From positions 1 through 64,000 of the forward strand of contig CAZQVB010000004.1 in NCBI GenBank assembly GCA_964596645.1: a DNA stretch of 64,000 nt, written 5' to 3'. Position 1 is the first letter of the stretch. Each line of letters starts with the position of its first letter. The translations under genes and the position numbers were made by a program. Of this stretch, positions 1-9,949 are shown piece after piece. A model generated the notes under the pieces. The model was not told the DNA's origin. It saw nothing but the letters and a program-made list of their open reading frames with translations, and made no database searches. Origin of the DNA: CAVQEK01 sp964596645. Its GTDB lineage: Bacteria > Bacteroidota > Bacteroidia > Cytophagales > Cyclobacteriaceae.

Positions 1-2901
1 CAGTTGGTTTATGTTGCCGTTTTTGTCGTAGCCGGCATTGGTCTCATCGCCAATCTGCATGCTGTAGAAGTCTCTGTCATGCCATTGACCGTCGGTGCCA
101 CCCACGTAGGTGGCAGAGCGTATGCGGTTCAGCTTGTCGTAGGTATAGCCGTAGGCCATGCGCCGGCTGTCCCAGGCGCTCTGCCACTTCACCCCGGCTA
201 TGTTGCCGTTGTGCTGGTTTTGGGCAAATCCTTGATCGTAGTAGAGCTCCATGCCCCACAGGTCGGCATCGGTTGCGGCCAGGTCGGCATCATTGATCGA
301 TTCCAGCCAGCCCCGGATGTTGTAGCGGTAGTCGACGGATTGCAAAGGCTCCAGATCTGCCGCTCCGTCACTGTGCAGGTCTTTTTCTGTCAGTTCGCCC
401 AGTTCATTGTATTGATTGTAGGCAAGATATGCTTTGGAGGGATTAAGCGAAGCGCGAATGCCCTTCAAACGGTAGGCGTGGTCGTACTCATTGTCGTAGC
501 TAAAGCTAAAACTGGCCGGTGCAAACGGCGAGTCCGTAGCTGCCGAATAGCTAATATCGGTATGGCTTACATTGCCAGTAAGTCCTGCGTATTGAAATGC
601 CTGGCTGATGGTGATGCCCCGGTGATCGGTGAGATGGTTTTCGGTGATTCGGTAGCGCTGGTCGTACACATTCAGTTGATGGCTATATGCTTCGCTGCCC
701 AGTACACGTGTTTTGGAACCGGTCACCATAGTTTTTACGCTGTAGGGCTGGTCGGGGGCATCGGCACCCTTCCAAAAAGGTTGGCTGGCAAAGCCATAGT
801 TGTCGTAGTAAGTAACGGTGCGTATATCGCTGCCACTGATGGCGAGAGGAAAAGTGACATTGCTGTAACCGTGCATGGCCGCCTGGCTGTTGTCCCGTGC
901 TTCAGCGCGCTCAGCGGCGGCTTTGGCAGCAATTCGCAGTTCGGCTTCGGTGCTGGCCGTGGCCCAGATACCGGACAAAACAGGGCGGTTGAGGTGGTCG
1001 TATTTGGTAAAGCCCCATTCAGGAGTGGGTTTTTTCTCGCGTTGATTCCCATCCTGGGTGAGCACCAGGCGGTCCCAGTTGTCATAGATCATCTTCACCG
1101 GCTGGGCACCGGGTACTTTTTTCATGATCATCCTGCGTCGCTCATCGTACTCGTAGTAAAAGAGCCAGTTCTTGATAAACGCCTCATTCTGCACCATGCC
1201 GAAATTGCCGGCTTCCTGCATTTCCTGTACTGCCTGTGGCGGTATCACGTAGCGGAGGTCGCCAAAGTCGTCGTAGATGTAATAGGTTTCGGCAAAGTCG
1301 GCGGGCGTGTCGCTGATGCGCACTTTTTTGTATACCACACGATCTTGCTTGTCCTTGTATTCCAGCACGGTACCGTCGTTTTCATCTTGTATTTCAGTGC
1401 CCCAAAGCTGCCCCTGGCCATAAAAGCCCTCTACACCTGCCTCCATCAATGGTTGGAAAGAGCCGCCGATTTTATTAGCATTCCAATCGATGTCCCAGAG
1501 GCGTATTTCAGTGTGTGCGTTCGTGCGATAATTATAAGCTATCTCGTGGCCATTGCCGATCTGCCAGCTTTCGCCGGGTGCACCCTGCTGCAGTACACGG
1601 TTGAGCGGTGAAGGCTCAAAAACGGTCTGGGAAAATGGATACTGGCTGTGGGCAACGTGGGTTTCGTTTTGATAAAATTTATAGTGCGGACTGTTGTGGT
1701 AAGTGTTGATATCGGACTCATTCGACAAACCATCACCTATGGCCTCAGGCTTGTAGCGGCCATTTTGCTGACCTGATACGTATGGCAGGTAGTGATACTC
1801 TTGCCGGCCATAGGCATCATATTCAATTGGCGTCACGATGTCGAAACCCAGAGGAGAGGCCTCCTGGGCCACCGTTTGCATTTCCCGCCCCAAGCCATCG
1901 AAGTATGTCCATATGTCATTTTTTTCCTCTTTGCTCAAGTTACCAATTTGGGTTTCATCCGTAACGCCCGGCACGTTTATGCTGGTTGTATGGATGTAGT
2001 TGTAGTTGTTGTACAAGATTCGTGCGGCGGTAGTAAGGCTGATGGTATTGGAAAAAGCAGATATATATTCATCCACTTGAGCCCTTATTCTATAGTAATA
2101 GGTTGTATTTGCCTCAAGACCGCCGATGTGGTGGTTTCCAGCAGATACAGACAGGCCATCAAAACCCGCCAGGTGATCGGAGAAATCGGCACTCCGGGAA
2201 ACATATAATAAGTAACTGACATCGGGCATTATTTGCCAAACCGCCGTAAACGAGATGTCGAGTATGTTTTCCGCAGGTAGTGCAACCGGGGTTTCCACTG
2301 GTGACGTAGTGGTGGTAGCGATCACACTGGATGGAGTAGAACTGCCTGCACTGCCGACTGCACGAATGCGGTAATAGTAAGTGGTACCGGGTGCCAAGCC
2401 TGAAACATTGACGCTTGTGCCATTCACTGCAAGGCCCTGGTACCCGGGCAGAATGTCTGCGAAATCGGCATTATCAGAAACATCAATAGTATAAGACGAT
2501 GCCCCCATGGCACTTCGCCAATTGGCAGTAAAAGAGCCATTCGTAACGGCCGAGGCAGCAATAGCGGTTGGAGGCATTTGGCGTACAGATACAGAAATAT
2601 AGGTGCTGTAATAGTTGTCATAGGTCTCAAGTGTATAGTAAAGAGGCCCGGAAACCTGCCATTGAACAGCGCAGAAGAGTTGATCCTGATACTCAATAAG
2701 ACCAGTATAACTATAAATTTCCCAATTGGCTACAGCGTCGGGTTCTGAAAAAGGATGGCTTCCACTAGAAAATTGAACATTATAGGTTGTTATGTCGCCC
2801 GAGTATACTTCGCGTGATCCTTGTATTTCTACTCTTGTTTGAGCGTGCGATATGGAAGCCCAGGAAACAAACAACAGCAAGATGAATAGACTATGTCTCA
2901 T
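1..2901 (-). CDS. RHS/YD-repeat surface protein with fibronectin-like domains (partial, C-terminus outside window)
   Basis: The reading frame is open from the ATG at 2901 to the window edge, at least 967 codons, with no internal stop seen. It begins with a signal peptide (about residues 1-22, ending SHAQ). Two or three FN3-like modules follow, each with the TTYYYRIRA strand motif. From about residue 320 the sequence turns into the RHS/DUF6443 type: DGLGRE, YDAYGRQEY, YNIRGWLES, YDKLNRI and YDKNGNI are typical YD-repeat signatures. Such proteins are large secreted or surface shells, often with a variable toxic or adhesive C-terminal tip; that tip lies outside the window. It is the last visible gene of a three-gene operon, 12 bases after the small gene at 2914. 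Family confident, cargo and role unknown. Confidence 0.88.
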   Translation of the reverse strand, partial: MRHSLFILLLFVSWASISHAQTRVEIQGSREVYSGDITTYNVQFSSGSHPFSEPDAVANWEIYSYTGLIEYQDQLFCAVQWQVSGPLYYTLETYDNYYSTYISVSVRQMPPTAIAASAVTNGSFTANWRSAMGASSYTIDVSDNADFADILPGYQGLAVNGTSVNVSGLAPGTTYYYRIRAVGSAGSSTPSSVIATTTTSPVETPVALPAENILDISFTAVWQIMPDVSYLLYVSRSADFSDHLAGFDGLSVSAGNHHIGGLEANTTYYYRIRAQVDEYISAFSNTISLTTAARILYNNYNYIHTTSINVPGVTDETQIGNLSKEEKNDIWTYFDGLGREMQTVAQEASPLGFDIVTPIEYDAYGRQEYHYLPYVSGQQNGRYKPEAIGDGLSNESDINTYHNSPHYKFYQNETHVAHSQYPFSQTVFEPSPLNRVLQQGAPGESWQIGNGHEIAYNYRTNAHTEIRLWDIDWNANKIGGSFQPLMEAGVEGFYGQGQLWGTEIQDENDGTVLEYKDKQDRVVYKKVRISDTPADFAETYYIYDDFGDLRYVIPPQAVQEMQEAGNFGMVQNEAFIKNWLFYYEYDERRRMIMKKVPGAQPVKMIYDNWDRLVLTQDGNQREKKPTPEWGFTKYDHLNRPVLSGIWATASTEAELRIAAKAAAERAEARDNSQAAMHGYSNVTFPLAISGSDIRTVTYYDNYGFASQPFWKGADAPDQPYSVKTMVTGSKTRVLGSEAYSHQLNVYDQRYRITENHLTDHRGITISQAFQYAGLTGNVSHTDISYSAATDSPFAPASFSFSYDNEYDHAYRLKGIRASLNPSKAYLAYNQYNELGELTEKDLHSDGAADLEPLQSVDYRYNIRGWLESINDADLAATDADLWGMELYYDQGFAQNQHNGNIAGVKWQSAWDSRRMAYGYTYDKLNRIRSATYVGGTDGQWHDRDFYSMQIGDETNAGYDKNGNINQL

Positions 2902-2913
2902 TTGACTGAAGCG

Positions 2914-3342
2914 TTACATTTTATTGAATATGAGCGATGAAAATACCGAGGCTTCATCTATAAGGGACTTAAGGGAAAGTGTATCGTGCTGCAGATCGAC
3001 ATCATAACTTTTTGGCATACCACCCACTGTTATGGTTAAAGATTTGGTGGATTGAGACCAAATTCCGTTTATACGCTTCTCTCCCTGCTCCGATAGCCAG
3101 GATGCTTCAAAGAGACCATCTGGTGTAAAGTGAAAAACTCTGGTCGAAAAGGTCGACTCGATGCGCTCTTGAATAGGCTTGGGCAATGCTTGGAAACGTT
3201 CTTTCTCGTTTTCGTCCATGGCATCTATGGTGGCAGCCCAATCTAATTGCCACTTCGCCGTAAGGCTGTCGATAGATTGGCCCGTTGCTGACCAGCCGGT
3301 AAGCATGACAGAAAAGAAAATTAAAAGGAGCTTTTTCATCAT
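2914..3342 (-). CDS. small secreted lipocalin-like protein
   Basis: A 142-residue protein (or 141 from the second ATG at 3339) with a signal peptide ending around WSATGQS. The rest, with FSTRVFHFTPDGLFEASW, INGIWSQ and SLTITVGG, looks like the beta-strand pattern of small lipocalin-like Bacteroidota proteins that test strand by strand as W-x-form sheets. It sits 2 bases after the stop of the LRR protein and 12 bases before the RHS start, so it is almost certainly co-transcribed and perhaps translationally coupled. It may be a folding, export or immunity partner of the large neighbours, which is inference. No catalytic motif is visible. Confidence 0.72.
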   Translation of the reverse strand: MMKKLLLIFFSVMLTGWSATGQSIDSLTAKWQLDWAATIDAMDENEKERFQALPKPIQERIESTFSTRVFHFTPDGLFEASWLSEQGEKRINGIWSQSTKSLTITVGGMPKSYDVDLQHDTLSLKSLIDEASVFSSLIFNKM

Positions 3343-3344
3343 TT

Positions 3345-6072
3345 TTAGTCAATTGGCAGGTTTACAAAGCTGGGGCCCTGGTCTACTTTAAGCGACATGG
3401 AATTGGTGAAAAGAGTTAGATCTTTGACCCAGTCGTTGGTCACACGGCAGCGATAAGCGCCTTCATCTGCCTCCACGGCAGACGTTATTGTTAATGATTT
3501 TTCAATGGCCCCGGCTATATCCTCCCAAACGCCTGCTTGCTGACGCTGCCACTGATATTGGTTGTGTTGGCCAGAAGTTGCCACCTCCAACAATGCATCT
3601 TTTCCCTGTACCACACCAAGAATTTTTGGAGCAGGTATGTCGGCCTGATTTCCGTAACTCAGCGAGTCGAAAGGATGTATGCCAGGTGCCGAAAACTGTT
3701 TTTCCAGGTCGTGAAAATCGAGTTGATTGCCATGCACCAGCAAGGTGAGCTTTTCGCGATTGGGGTGTTGACCGAAAGCCGGAAGCTGAGTAAATTTTGA
3801 ATCATAGGCTTTTAGCGTATGAAGCTTGCCAAAAGTAACAAGGTAATCTGGAATGGAACCTTCAAGATTGCATTCGTCAAAGTCGATCCACTGTAGATTT
3901 GTCAAATTCCTAAAACTATCAGGAACTTCTCCTCCTATTTTAGTTCCGGACACACCAAAATATGTCAGATTCGTTAAGTCACCTATCCATTCAGGTATAG
4001 TTCCCATTAGATTAGGATTGTTATCAATAGAGAGGACTTCTAGTTTGCTGAGCATTTTCCAATTTTCTGGTATAGAGCCTGAAAAGTCATTCCCCCAGAT
4101 ATTAAGCCATAATAGATCTTGCATATCTGAAAGAAAGGAAGGTAGAGTACCTGATAACGCATTATTATATAATGCAAAATACTTCATCTTTTTAAGCTTG
4201 CTCATCGAGTGAGGTATCTGTCCGGATAATTTATTGTTATAAAGATATAATTTGTCCAATAACGCAAGGGAACTTAAGGTGTCAGGTATACTTCCTGTAA
4301 GATTATTATCGCTTAAGGCCAGGGTTCTTAAACCCGAAAATGATCCAAAAAAATCAGGGATCTCTCCTGATAGGTTAAGTCCTGAGAGATAAAGATGACC
4401 TACATTAGTTAAATGTTTGAACTGTTCAAATGATACATCTTCAAAATCATTGTACGCAAGCCCAAGATCCCAGGGGTATATATTTTTAAAGGATTCGGGT
4501 ATAGGACCACTAAGTTTATTGCCGTGCAGATAAAGCCGCCAAACTTTGGTTAGATTACCAAAGTTTTCTGGTAATCTACCTTCAAATCCACTATAACGCA
4601 TCCACAGTTGTGTGAGGTTGGGCAAGTCGAAGAACGACTCTGGTATGCTACCACCGATGTTGGTATTGTAAGTGGAGATTTCACTGAGTGCGGTCATTCC
4701 ACCAATAGGTTCGGGAAGACCGCCAGTAAGACCTGTGATATGAAGCCACAGCTGAGTACAGAGTTTGAGATTACCAATGCTGTTGGGTATTTGCCCAACT
4801 AATTTTGGATTGTTATTAAGACGTAGTGACTTCAATGCAGCCAAAGCTCCAATTTGTTGGGGAATACGTCCATCTAAATTGTTTCCACTATTATTCCCCG
4901 TTTGTAAATGCAGATTTACTATATCTCCATTTACAACAGTTACTCCATACCATTTGCCAAAATCCTTGTGTGTACTGCCATTGAGCCAATTGGTCTTATG
5001 TGTCCAATTGTCTCCACCAGCGCTGTCATAAAAATTCTTCAGTACAGTATATTCTACATAGTCTGCTACAATGCCTTGTGCATAGGTGAACGTAGATTTC
5101 CAGTCAGTAAAATCTGAAAATACACCATTATAGGTTGCCCTTATGCGATAGGCATACGTTGTGCTGTCAGTCACTACGCTGTCCAAATATTGGTCTTCTT
5201 TTGTTACAAAGTGTTTATCGGCTATTCCGTCACCATCATCGTCCCTGTTGATTTCAAAAGTATACTCTCCATTGGAAGTGTCACTCCAATTAAGCTGTAC
5301 AGTTGTTTCTGATGTGGCATATGCAACGAATTTATTCGGAGATTCTATGGCTAATTCTCTTACTATGTAGAAGTTTTCGCCCTTTACATAATCAGATTCA
5401 ATAACGGGATTGTGAAAACATGTGNNNNNNNNNNNNNNNNNNNNNNNNNNNNNNNNNNNNNNNNNNNNNNNNNNNNNNNNNNNNNNNNNNNNNNNNNNNN
5501 NNNNNNNNNNNNNNNNNNNNNNNNCCGGTCACCACTGCCTGAAGGTTTGTGGGTTCGGCACAGCTTCCCTGAAGAATGAAGTTTTCGCCCTTTACATAAT
5601 CAGATTCAATAACGGGATTGTGAAAACATGTGGTCTTAACCTCCCACTCATATTCGGCACCGGGAATTAAGCCACTTATATTCTCTGAGACCGGGCGGTT
5701 TGATAGGCCCAGCCAGCGACTTGAACCTACTACTCGATAGCGGTATCCATAACCAATAGCGCCAGCCTTACCTTCCAGACTTAATGTAGCAGTCGTTTCT
5801 CCGGTCACCACTGCCTGAAGGTTTGTGGGTTCGGCACAGCTTCCCTGAAGAATGATTTTAATGTTATTTGAATTAACCTTAACTATCTCATTTAATTCAT
5901 GATTTTTTGAATCTAATCGAGCTGATAATTCTTCATCATTAAATCCTATTCTCCACGCTGCCGGCAATTGGGCAAAGGCAATTGTAGAAAATAAAAATAC
6001 AATAATGGTCATTGGCATAACCAGCGCAGTATGCAATTTCAAGTGATCTAAAAGCCTGCTTACAGGCCGCAT
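3345..6072 (-). CDS. secreted FN3 - leucine-rich repeat - Ig-like protein, interrupted by a scaffold gap
   Basis: One gene split by the N run at 5425-5524. The start is taken at the ATG at 6072, which gives a signal peptide ending STIAFAQ; the frame stays open upstream to 6177 but that adds an unlikely hydrophobic lead. After it come near-identical FN3 modules (GYRYRVVGSSRW, YEWEVKTTC), another FN3 module after the gap, then an LRR cap (LKNFYDSAGGDNW, WYGVTV) and about 15 plant-type LRRs with the LxGxIP pattern. An Ig-like domain (YQWQRQ, GAYRCRV) lies near the C-terminus. No T9SS tail is recognised. It is first in the operon with the small protein and the RHS gene. The role is probably surface binding; the ligand is unknown. 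Confidence 0.82.
5371..5853 (-). repeat. near-perfect tandem FN3-coding repeat, 276-bp period, collapsed at a gap
   Basis: The block starting at 5525 is repeated at 5801, a period of 276 bp (92 codons). The block ending at 5424 is the same as the one ending at 5632. Over the stretches that can be compared the copies look identical, which suggests recent duplication or active homogenisation. The scaffold gap lies inside the incomplete copy. Confidence 0.85.
5425..5524. other. 100-N scaffold gap inside the FN3 repeat
   Basis: Exactly 100 N, a placeholder length. If the missing sequence simply completes one 276-bp unit, the true gap is 168 bp (or 168 plus multiples of 276). A value of 168 also restores one reading frame through the gene, whereas 100 does not. 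Confidence 0.95.
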
Positions 6073-6326
6073 CAAATACATTGAGAAATGCTGCATGATT
6101 TTAAATGAAAGGATTGTCAACAATAGGTAACACTGAGAGAAGGTGTCGCGGACCATGGTCATTACACCTGCCAACATTTGATAAAAGGTGGAGAGAAAAC
6201 CGTCTATTGAATATCGAACCGCCTCCGTTTCTCCCTATGGCTAAAAACTGATAAAATAAAGGAGGCCTAAAAAATTACCCAACGCGCTATAATCTACCAA
6301 CAGCAAAATTTCTTGTCAGCCTGTTG

Positions 6327-6365
6327 TTATTAGATATTAATTATAGCTCAATTAATTTCTAATAG
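6327..6365. promoter_or_regulatory. AT-rich inverted repeat upstream of the RHS/LRR operon
   Basis: Two 16-base arms (6327-6342 and 6350-6365) pair with about two mismatches around a 7-base spacer. It lies some 255 bases upstream of the operon start in AT-rich DNA without genes (6073-6461). It could be a regulator binding site or simply an AT-rich palindrome. No other feature was seen in this gap. Confidence 0.3.
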
Positions 6366-6461
6366 CAAAATCAACAAACAGATATTTCAAAAAATAATGG
6401 CTTGCTCATAATATTACCAAGCCAACATCAGCAAATCGTCGAAATAACCCCTACCCCTCCC

Positions 6462-6767
6462 TCAAAACCTCACTATGCCGGAGGAGCCGGAGGTCACTTC
6501 TATCGTTTTCACCTGGGTATATTTGCTGCCTTTGGCTTTGCCGGATCTGTACACCACCTAATAGCGCCCGGGCTGAAAGGTAAGCGTCTGGGTGCCCCTG
6601 CCGCCGGGAAGGTTGCACACCCAGCACTGTCTGCCATCGGAGTGTATTTCGTACAGACCCGCGTTGCCATTCGCCGTGGTTTCCACGTTGACAATACCCG
6701 GCTGCTGAAGCTGCAGCTTTTGTGCCTGGTTGTGTGCCACCGGCACATCTTTAAAATAATTCAGCAA
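6462..6767 (-). pseudogene. remnant of the C-terminal part of a larger envelope protein (VWA-protein-tail-like)
   Basis: The minus strand encodes NYFKDVPVAHNQAQKL, GLYEIHSDGRQCW and TLTFQPGRY, then an in-frame TAG at 6558-6560. The same frame continues as VVYRSGKAKGSKYTQ and SGSSGIVRF to a TGA at 6462. This looks like the beta-rich tail seen on some Bacteroidota VWA-type proteins (my recollection of family sequences). No upstream part of the gene is present: the frame is closed above about 6830. So this is a 3' fragment with a later stop. The rightward frame over the same bases is a shadow. Confidence 0.45.
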
Positions 6768-6921
6768 AACATGAAGCCAATATGCACATCCTCCCTCCGT
6801 CCGCCCTATTCCTCAGGCAATGTGGCTGCGGCTGTTATTTAAGATCTTCGCGCTGTATTTTTGCCCAGCGATGGGTGCGTCTGCACCTATGGTGAGGTAC
6901 ATGCAATAATCACAACACAAC

Positions 6922-7584
6922 ATGACCAAAAAAGAAAAAGCCGGCCACATTGCCAATATTCTTGAATCGCTCTTTCCGGTGGTACCCGTGCCTCTGGAAC
7001 ATGTAGACGCCTACACACTGCTCATCGCGGTACTGCTCTCTGCCCAATGTACCGACGAGCGGGTGAACAAAGTATCGCCGCAGCTTTTTCAGCTCGCCGA
7101 CAATCCATACGATATGCTGAAGCTTTCTGTGGAAGACATCAAAGAAGTAATCCGGCCGTGCGGCTTGTCTCCCGCAAAGTCAAAAGCCATATCGGAGCTT
7201 TCAGCCATACTTGTACACCAACACCAGGGAAATGTACCTCAGTCGTTTGAAGCTTTGGAAGCCTTGCCGGGTGTGGGGCATAAAACCGCTTCTGTAGTGA
7301 TGAGCCAGGCCTTTGGCCACCCTGCCTTCCCCGTGGATACGCATATACACCGGCTGGCATACCGCTGGGGCCTCTCTAATGGCAAAAATGTAGTGCAAAC
7401 AGAAAAAGACCTAAAAGCTGTATTTCCTGAACATACGTGGAACAAGCTGCACCTGCAGATCATATATTTTGGCAGAAAATACTGCCCGGCACGCGGCCAC
7501 CACATCGACGAATGCCCTATATGCAGCCACTATGGCCTGCCTTCGCGTATGGGCCCGGCGAAACAGAAGAAAAAGAGTATTTGA
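6922..7584 (+). CDS. nth: endonuclease III (DNA glycosylase/AP lyase)
   Basis: A 220-residue base-excision-repair enzyme that removes oxidised pyrimidines and cuts the abasic site. The helix-hairpin-helix LPGVGHKTA (residues 115-123) carries the expected catalytic Lys121, and VDTHIHR gives the catalytic Asp139. The 4Fe-4S region is unusual: Cys188, Cys198 and Cys201 are present, but the family pattern C-X6-C-X2-C-X5-C is not matched and no fourth Cys follows. The first spacing is nine residues. The length is normal for the family. It is a single gene with no obvious operon partner. The assignment is firm; intact cluster binding is not. Confidence 0.94.
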   Translation: MTKKEKAGHIANILESLFPVVPVPLEHVDAYTLLIAVLLSAQCTDERVNKVSPQLFQLADNPYDMLKLSVEDIKEVIRPCGLSPAKSKAISELSAILVHQHQGNVPQSFEALEALPGVGHKTASVVMSQAFGHPAFPVDTHIHRLAYRWGLSNGKNVVQTEKDLKAVFPEHTWNKLHLQIIYFGRKYCPARGHHIDECPICSHYGLPSRMGPAKQKKKSI

Positions 7585-7808
7585 AGAAACCCAAAGGCCA
7601 GTACCTCAGCAGGCATCACTAAAACCCTGTAAATATTACATGTTTTTAAAACCCATCCCTAAGTGCTTTTTTGAACGGCACATTTAGGTCATTTTTAAAA
7701 ATTCAACTTCATCATCCGTGGCCTTACCGCACGATGCTGCCTTCCCGCACCATCAGGCAAAACCGGCAGGTAAGGCAAAGAATGATGATCAAAACGACTT
7801 GACGATCC

Positions 7809-8687
7809 ATGAAACGACCACTACTCGCAGCGCTTTGCTGCTTTGTGTTGAGCACGACTGTGCTCCCCGATGCCCTGGCTCAGGGCATGCGCAAAAGGAA
7901 ACCCAAATCTGGCAGTGCCGAGACTACCCAGTGGTGGGTGGGCATCAAAGGCGGTGGCAACCTCACCAAAGCCGAGCCCACAGCCAGTTATTCTGTTTTT
8001 TCCTTCATACACTCGCCCTCACCCGGTCAGAATGAAAAAATGTACGAAGCCTTTTCCAAAACGGGCCTGCAATTTGGTTTTATGGTGGGCTTTGAATTTA
8101 TGCCATCTTTGTCGGTCAACTTCAATCCCGGCTATGCGGCCTACCAATATGAATACAGCAACAGCCACCGATGGTTCTCGGGCGAAACAGCCTCCAAGAA
8201 TGTGCTTCAGCAATACCGCTTCTCCACACGGCTGCAATACGTGGACCTGCCGCTTACCTTCAAATACGAACTGGCCACCGGCAAATTGAAGCCGTTTGTG
8301 CAGGCAGGTGCCTACTACAACACGCTGGTGAACGCCACGCTCAATACCGAAGTGATCAACACAGACCGGGCCTCCGGCTCGGAAATAGAAATAGAAGCCG
8401 CGCAACTGAGCACCGGTATCACCGACCGGCTGATCCGTACCAACTGGGGACTGCTCGGTGGTGCAGGATTTACCTACAACATCGGCAATGCGCGATTTGG
8501 GGTGGAGGTAAACTACCGCCACGGCATGAACAACATAGTGAACGCCAATGACCGGTATGTCGATAATCAGCAAATAAGCGGGCTGTACGATGTTCAAGAC
8601 GACATACAACTGCGCAACATTGAGTTCAACCTGCTTTGCATCATTCCACTCAAATTCATCACTTCCAAAGATTATGTGCCTTTATAA
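7809..8687 (+). CDS. PorT-like outer membrane beta-barrel protein
   Basis: A 292-residue protein with a signal peptide (to about residue 25, ALAQ). After a short basic linker come alternating strands typical of the PorT/OMP_b-brl_2 family: WWVGIKGGGNL, FGFMVGFEF, YVDLPLTFKYEL, KPFVQAGAYYN, GLLGGAGFTYNIG and FGVEVNYRHGMNNI. It probably sits as a small barrel in the outer membrane. The specific role is unknown; the family includes proteins of secretion and many of no known function. The lipoprotein gene at 8698 starts 10 bases after its stop, so the two are likely one operon. Confidence 0.82.
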   Translation: MKRPLLAALCCFVLSTTVLPDALAQGMRKRKPKSGSAETTQWWVGIKGGGNLTKAEPTASYSVFSFIHSPSPGQNEKMYEAFSKTGLQFGFMVGFEFMPSLSVNFNPGYAAYQYEYSNSHRWFSGETASKNVLQQYRFSTRLQYVDLPLTFKYELATGKLKPFVQAGAYYNTLVNATLNTEVINTDRASGSEIEIEAAQLSTGITDRLIRTNWGLLGGAGFTYNIGNARFGVEVNYRHGMNNIVNANDRYVDNQQISGLYDVQDDIQLRNIEFNLLCIIPLKFITSKDYVPL

Positions 8688-8697
8688 ATCGACATCA

Positions 8698-9897
8698 ATG
8701 AGCAAGTGCCTTCAAACATCCCTGTACCAACTTGCCACGCTCGCACTCATCGCGCTGCTGTACGGCTGCGACTTGGCCGACAGTGAAGTAAACCCGCAGC
8801 ACAGCTTCTCCCGGATATACAACGATGAGCTGTTTGAGAGCAGCTACATACCGTTGGATATACAACAAACATCGGATAGCGGTTATCTCATTTTGAGCGC
8901 GCGCGATGCGTGGAACACGCATTTGCTCAAAGCCGATGCAGAAGGGCATGTAGAGTGGGTATTGCCTGTGGACGATGCCATCGTAAACCCACTGCCGGAC
9001 TTGTTTGAGTTCAATGGCGCATATTATTTTCTGGCTATGAATGATATTGCGCTGTCAACCTTGCTGGTACGGGTAGAGCCCGGATCGCAATCGGTAAGTA
9101 TAGCGCGGGAATACGCCGACATCATTTACCCGCTCAGTGCTGCGGCAGTAGATGGTGGGCTCATTGTGCAGAGCTACGACCGCAAGTCATTTAAGACCAA
9201 GCTGAGCCGCCTCGACGCCGGCTTTAATATAAGCTGGGAAAAAAAATACGATGTGTTCACTGATGTAGAAGCCCCCATAGTGTCGCACATCACACGCATT
9301 GGCGACCGCCTGCCCTTTTTTACCGGTAAGGCGGCCGGGCAGTATTTCTTCAATGGTTTCATCAACTACAGCTTTTCCACTGTTTTTGTAAGTACCACCG
9401 ACGGTGAGGCAGCCGGCGTCATCAACGGGTTTCGCGAAAGCGGCGCCCTCAGCTCTGCCGTGTACGTGAGCGGCAATACCTTCGCACTCTCGCGCTATAG
9501 CTTTGGCGACAATTACATCATTCCCAGGGTCGACATCAACACGTCTTCCATACTGTTCAGCGATGAACTGGCGGGCAATGAGCATCCTGAAATGACACCA
9601 AATGCACCGGTGCACAGCGAATTGGTGAATGTGAACGGCACGGAGCTGATCATGTATGCCACCGACACCAAAAGCGGACAACTGCTCCTATATGCTTATG
9701 ACCCATTGAACGGCCAACTCAGGGGCACCCTCAGGTTGGGCGAAATAAACCCTTACCGGGCAGTATCCTTTGAGCAAACTTCCGATGGCGGGCTGGCAGT
9801 GTTGGGAAGCACCGATGTGGCGGGCCGCTTCTCGAGAATTTGTCTGTTCAAGCTGTCAAAACAACAAATGATCGATTTTGTGAGCGCACAGCAATAG
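8698..9897 (+). CDS. lipoprotein with propeller-like repeats
   Basis: A 399-residue protein. I chose the ATG at 8698 because it gives a clean lipoprotein signal (ALIALLYGC, lipid Cys about residue 22) and follows the barrel gene by 10 bases; a longer frame from 8590 overlaps that gene. QQTSDSGYLIL near the N-terminus and EQTSDGGLAVLGS near the C-terminus are the TSDGG-type strands of Bacteroidota beta-propeller proteins. No catalytic residues are recognised. It likely works at the outer membrane with the barrel encoded just upstream. Confidence 0.75.
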   Translation: MSKCLQTSLYQLATLALIALLYGCDLADSEVNPQHSFSRIYNDELFESSYIPLDIQQTSDSGYLILSARDAWNTHLLKADAEGHVEWVLPVDDAIVNPLPDLFEFNGAYYFLAMNDIALSTLLVRVEPGSQSVSIAREYADIIYPLSAAAVDGGLIVQSYDRKSFKTKLSRLDAGFNISWEKKYDVFTDVEAPIVSHITRIGDRLPFFTGKAAGQYFFNGFINYSFSTVFVSTTDGEAAGVINGFRESGALSSAVYVSGNTFALSRYSFGDNYIIPRVDINTSSILFSDELAGNEHPEMTPNAPVHSELVNVNGTELIMYATDTKSGQLLLYAYDPLNGQLRGTLRLGEINPYRAVSFEQTSDGGLAVLGSTDVAGRFSRICLFKLSKQQMIDFVSAQQ

Positions 9898-9949
9898 CAG
9901 CAATTGGTTGGTAAAAATCAGCCCAGCGTAGCGAAGACGGTATGCCAGA

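Noticed and set aside
4..1611. Long rightward open frame of 535 codons
   Set aside because: It is the shadow of the RHS gene on the other strand, which shows clear YD-repeat motifs in an open frame through the same bases.
6402..6842. Rightward 146-codon frame
   Set aside because: Opposite strand of the broken envelope-protein remnant; the residues are not protein-like.
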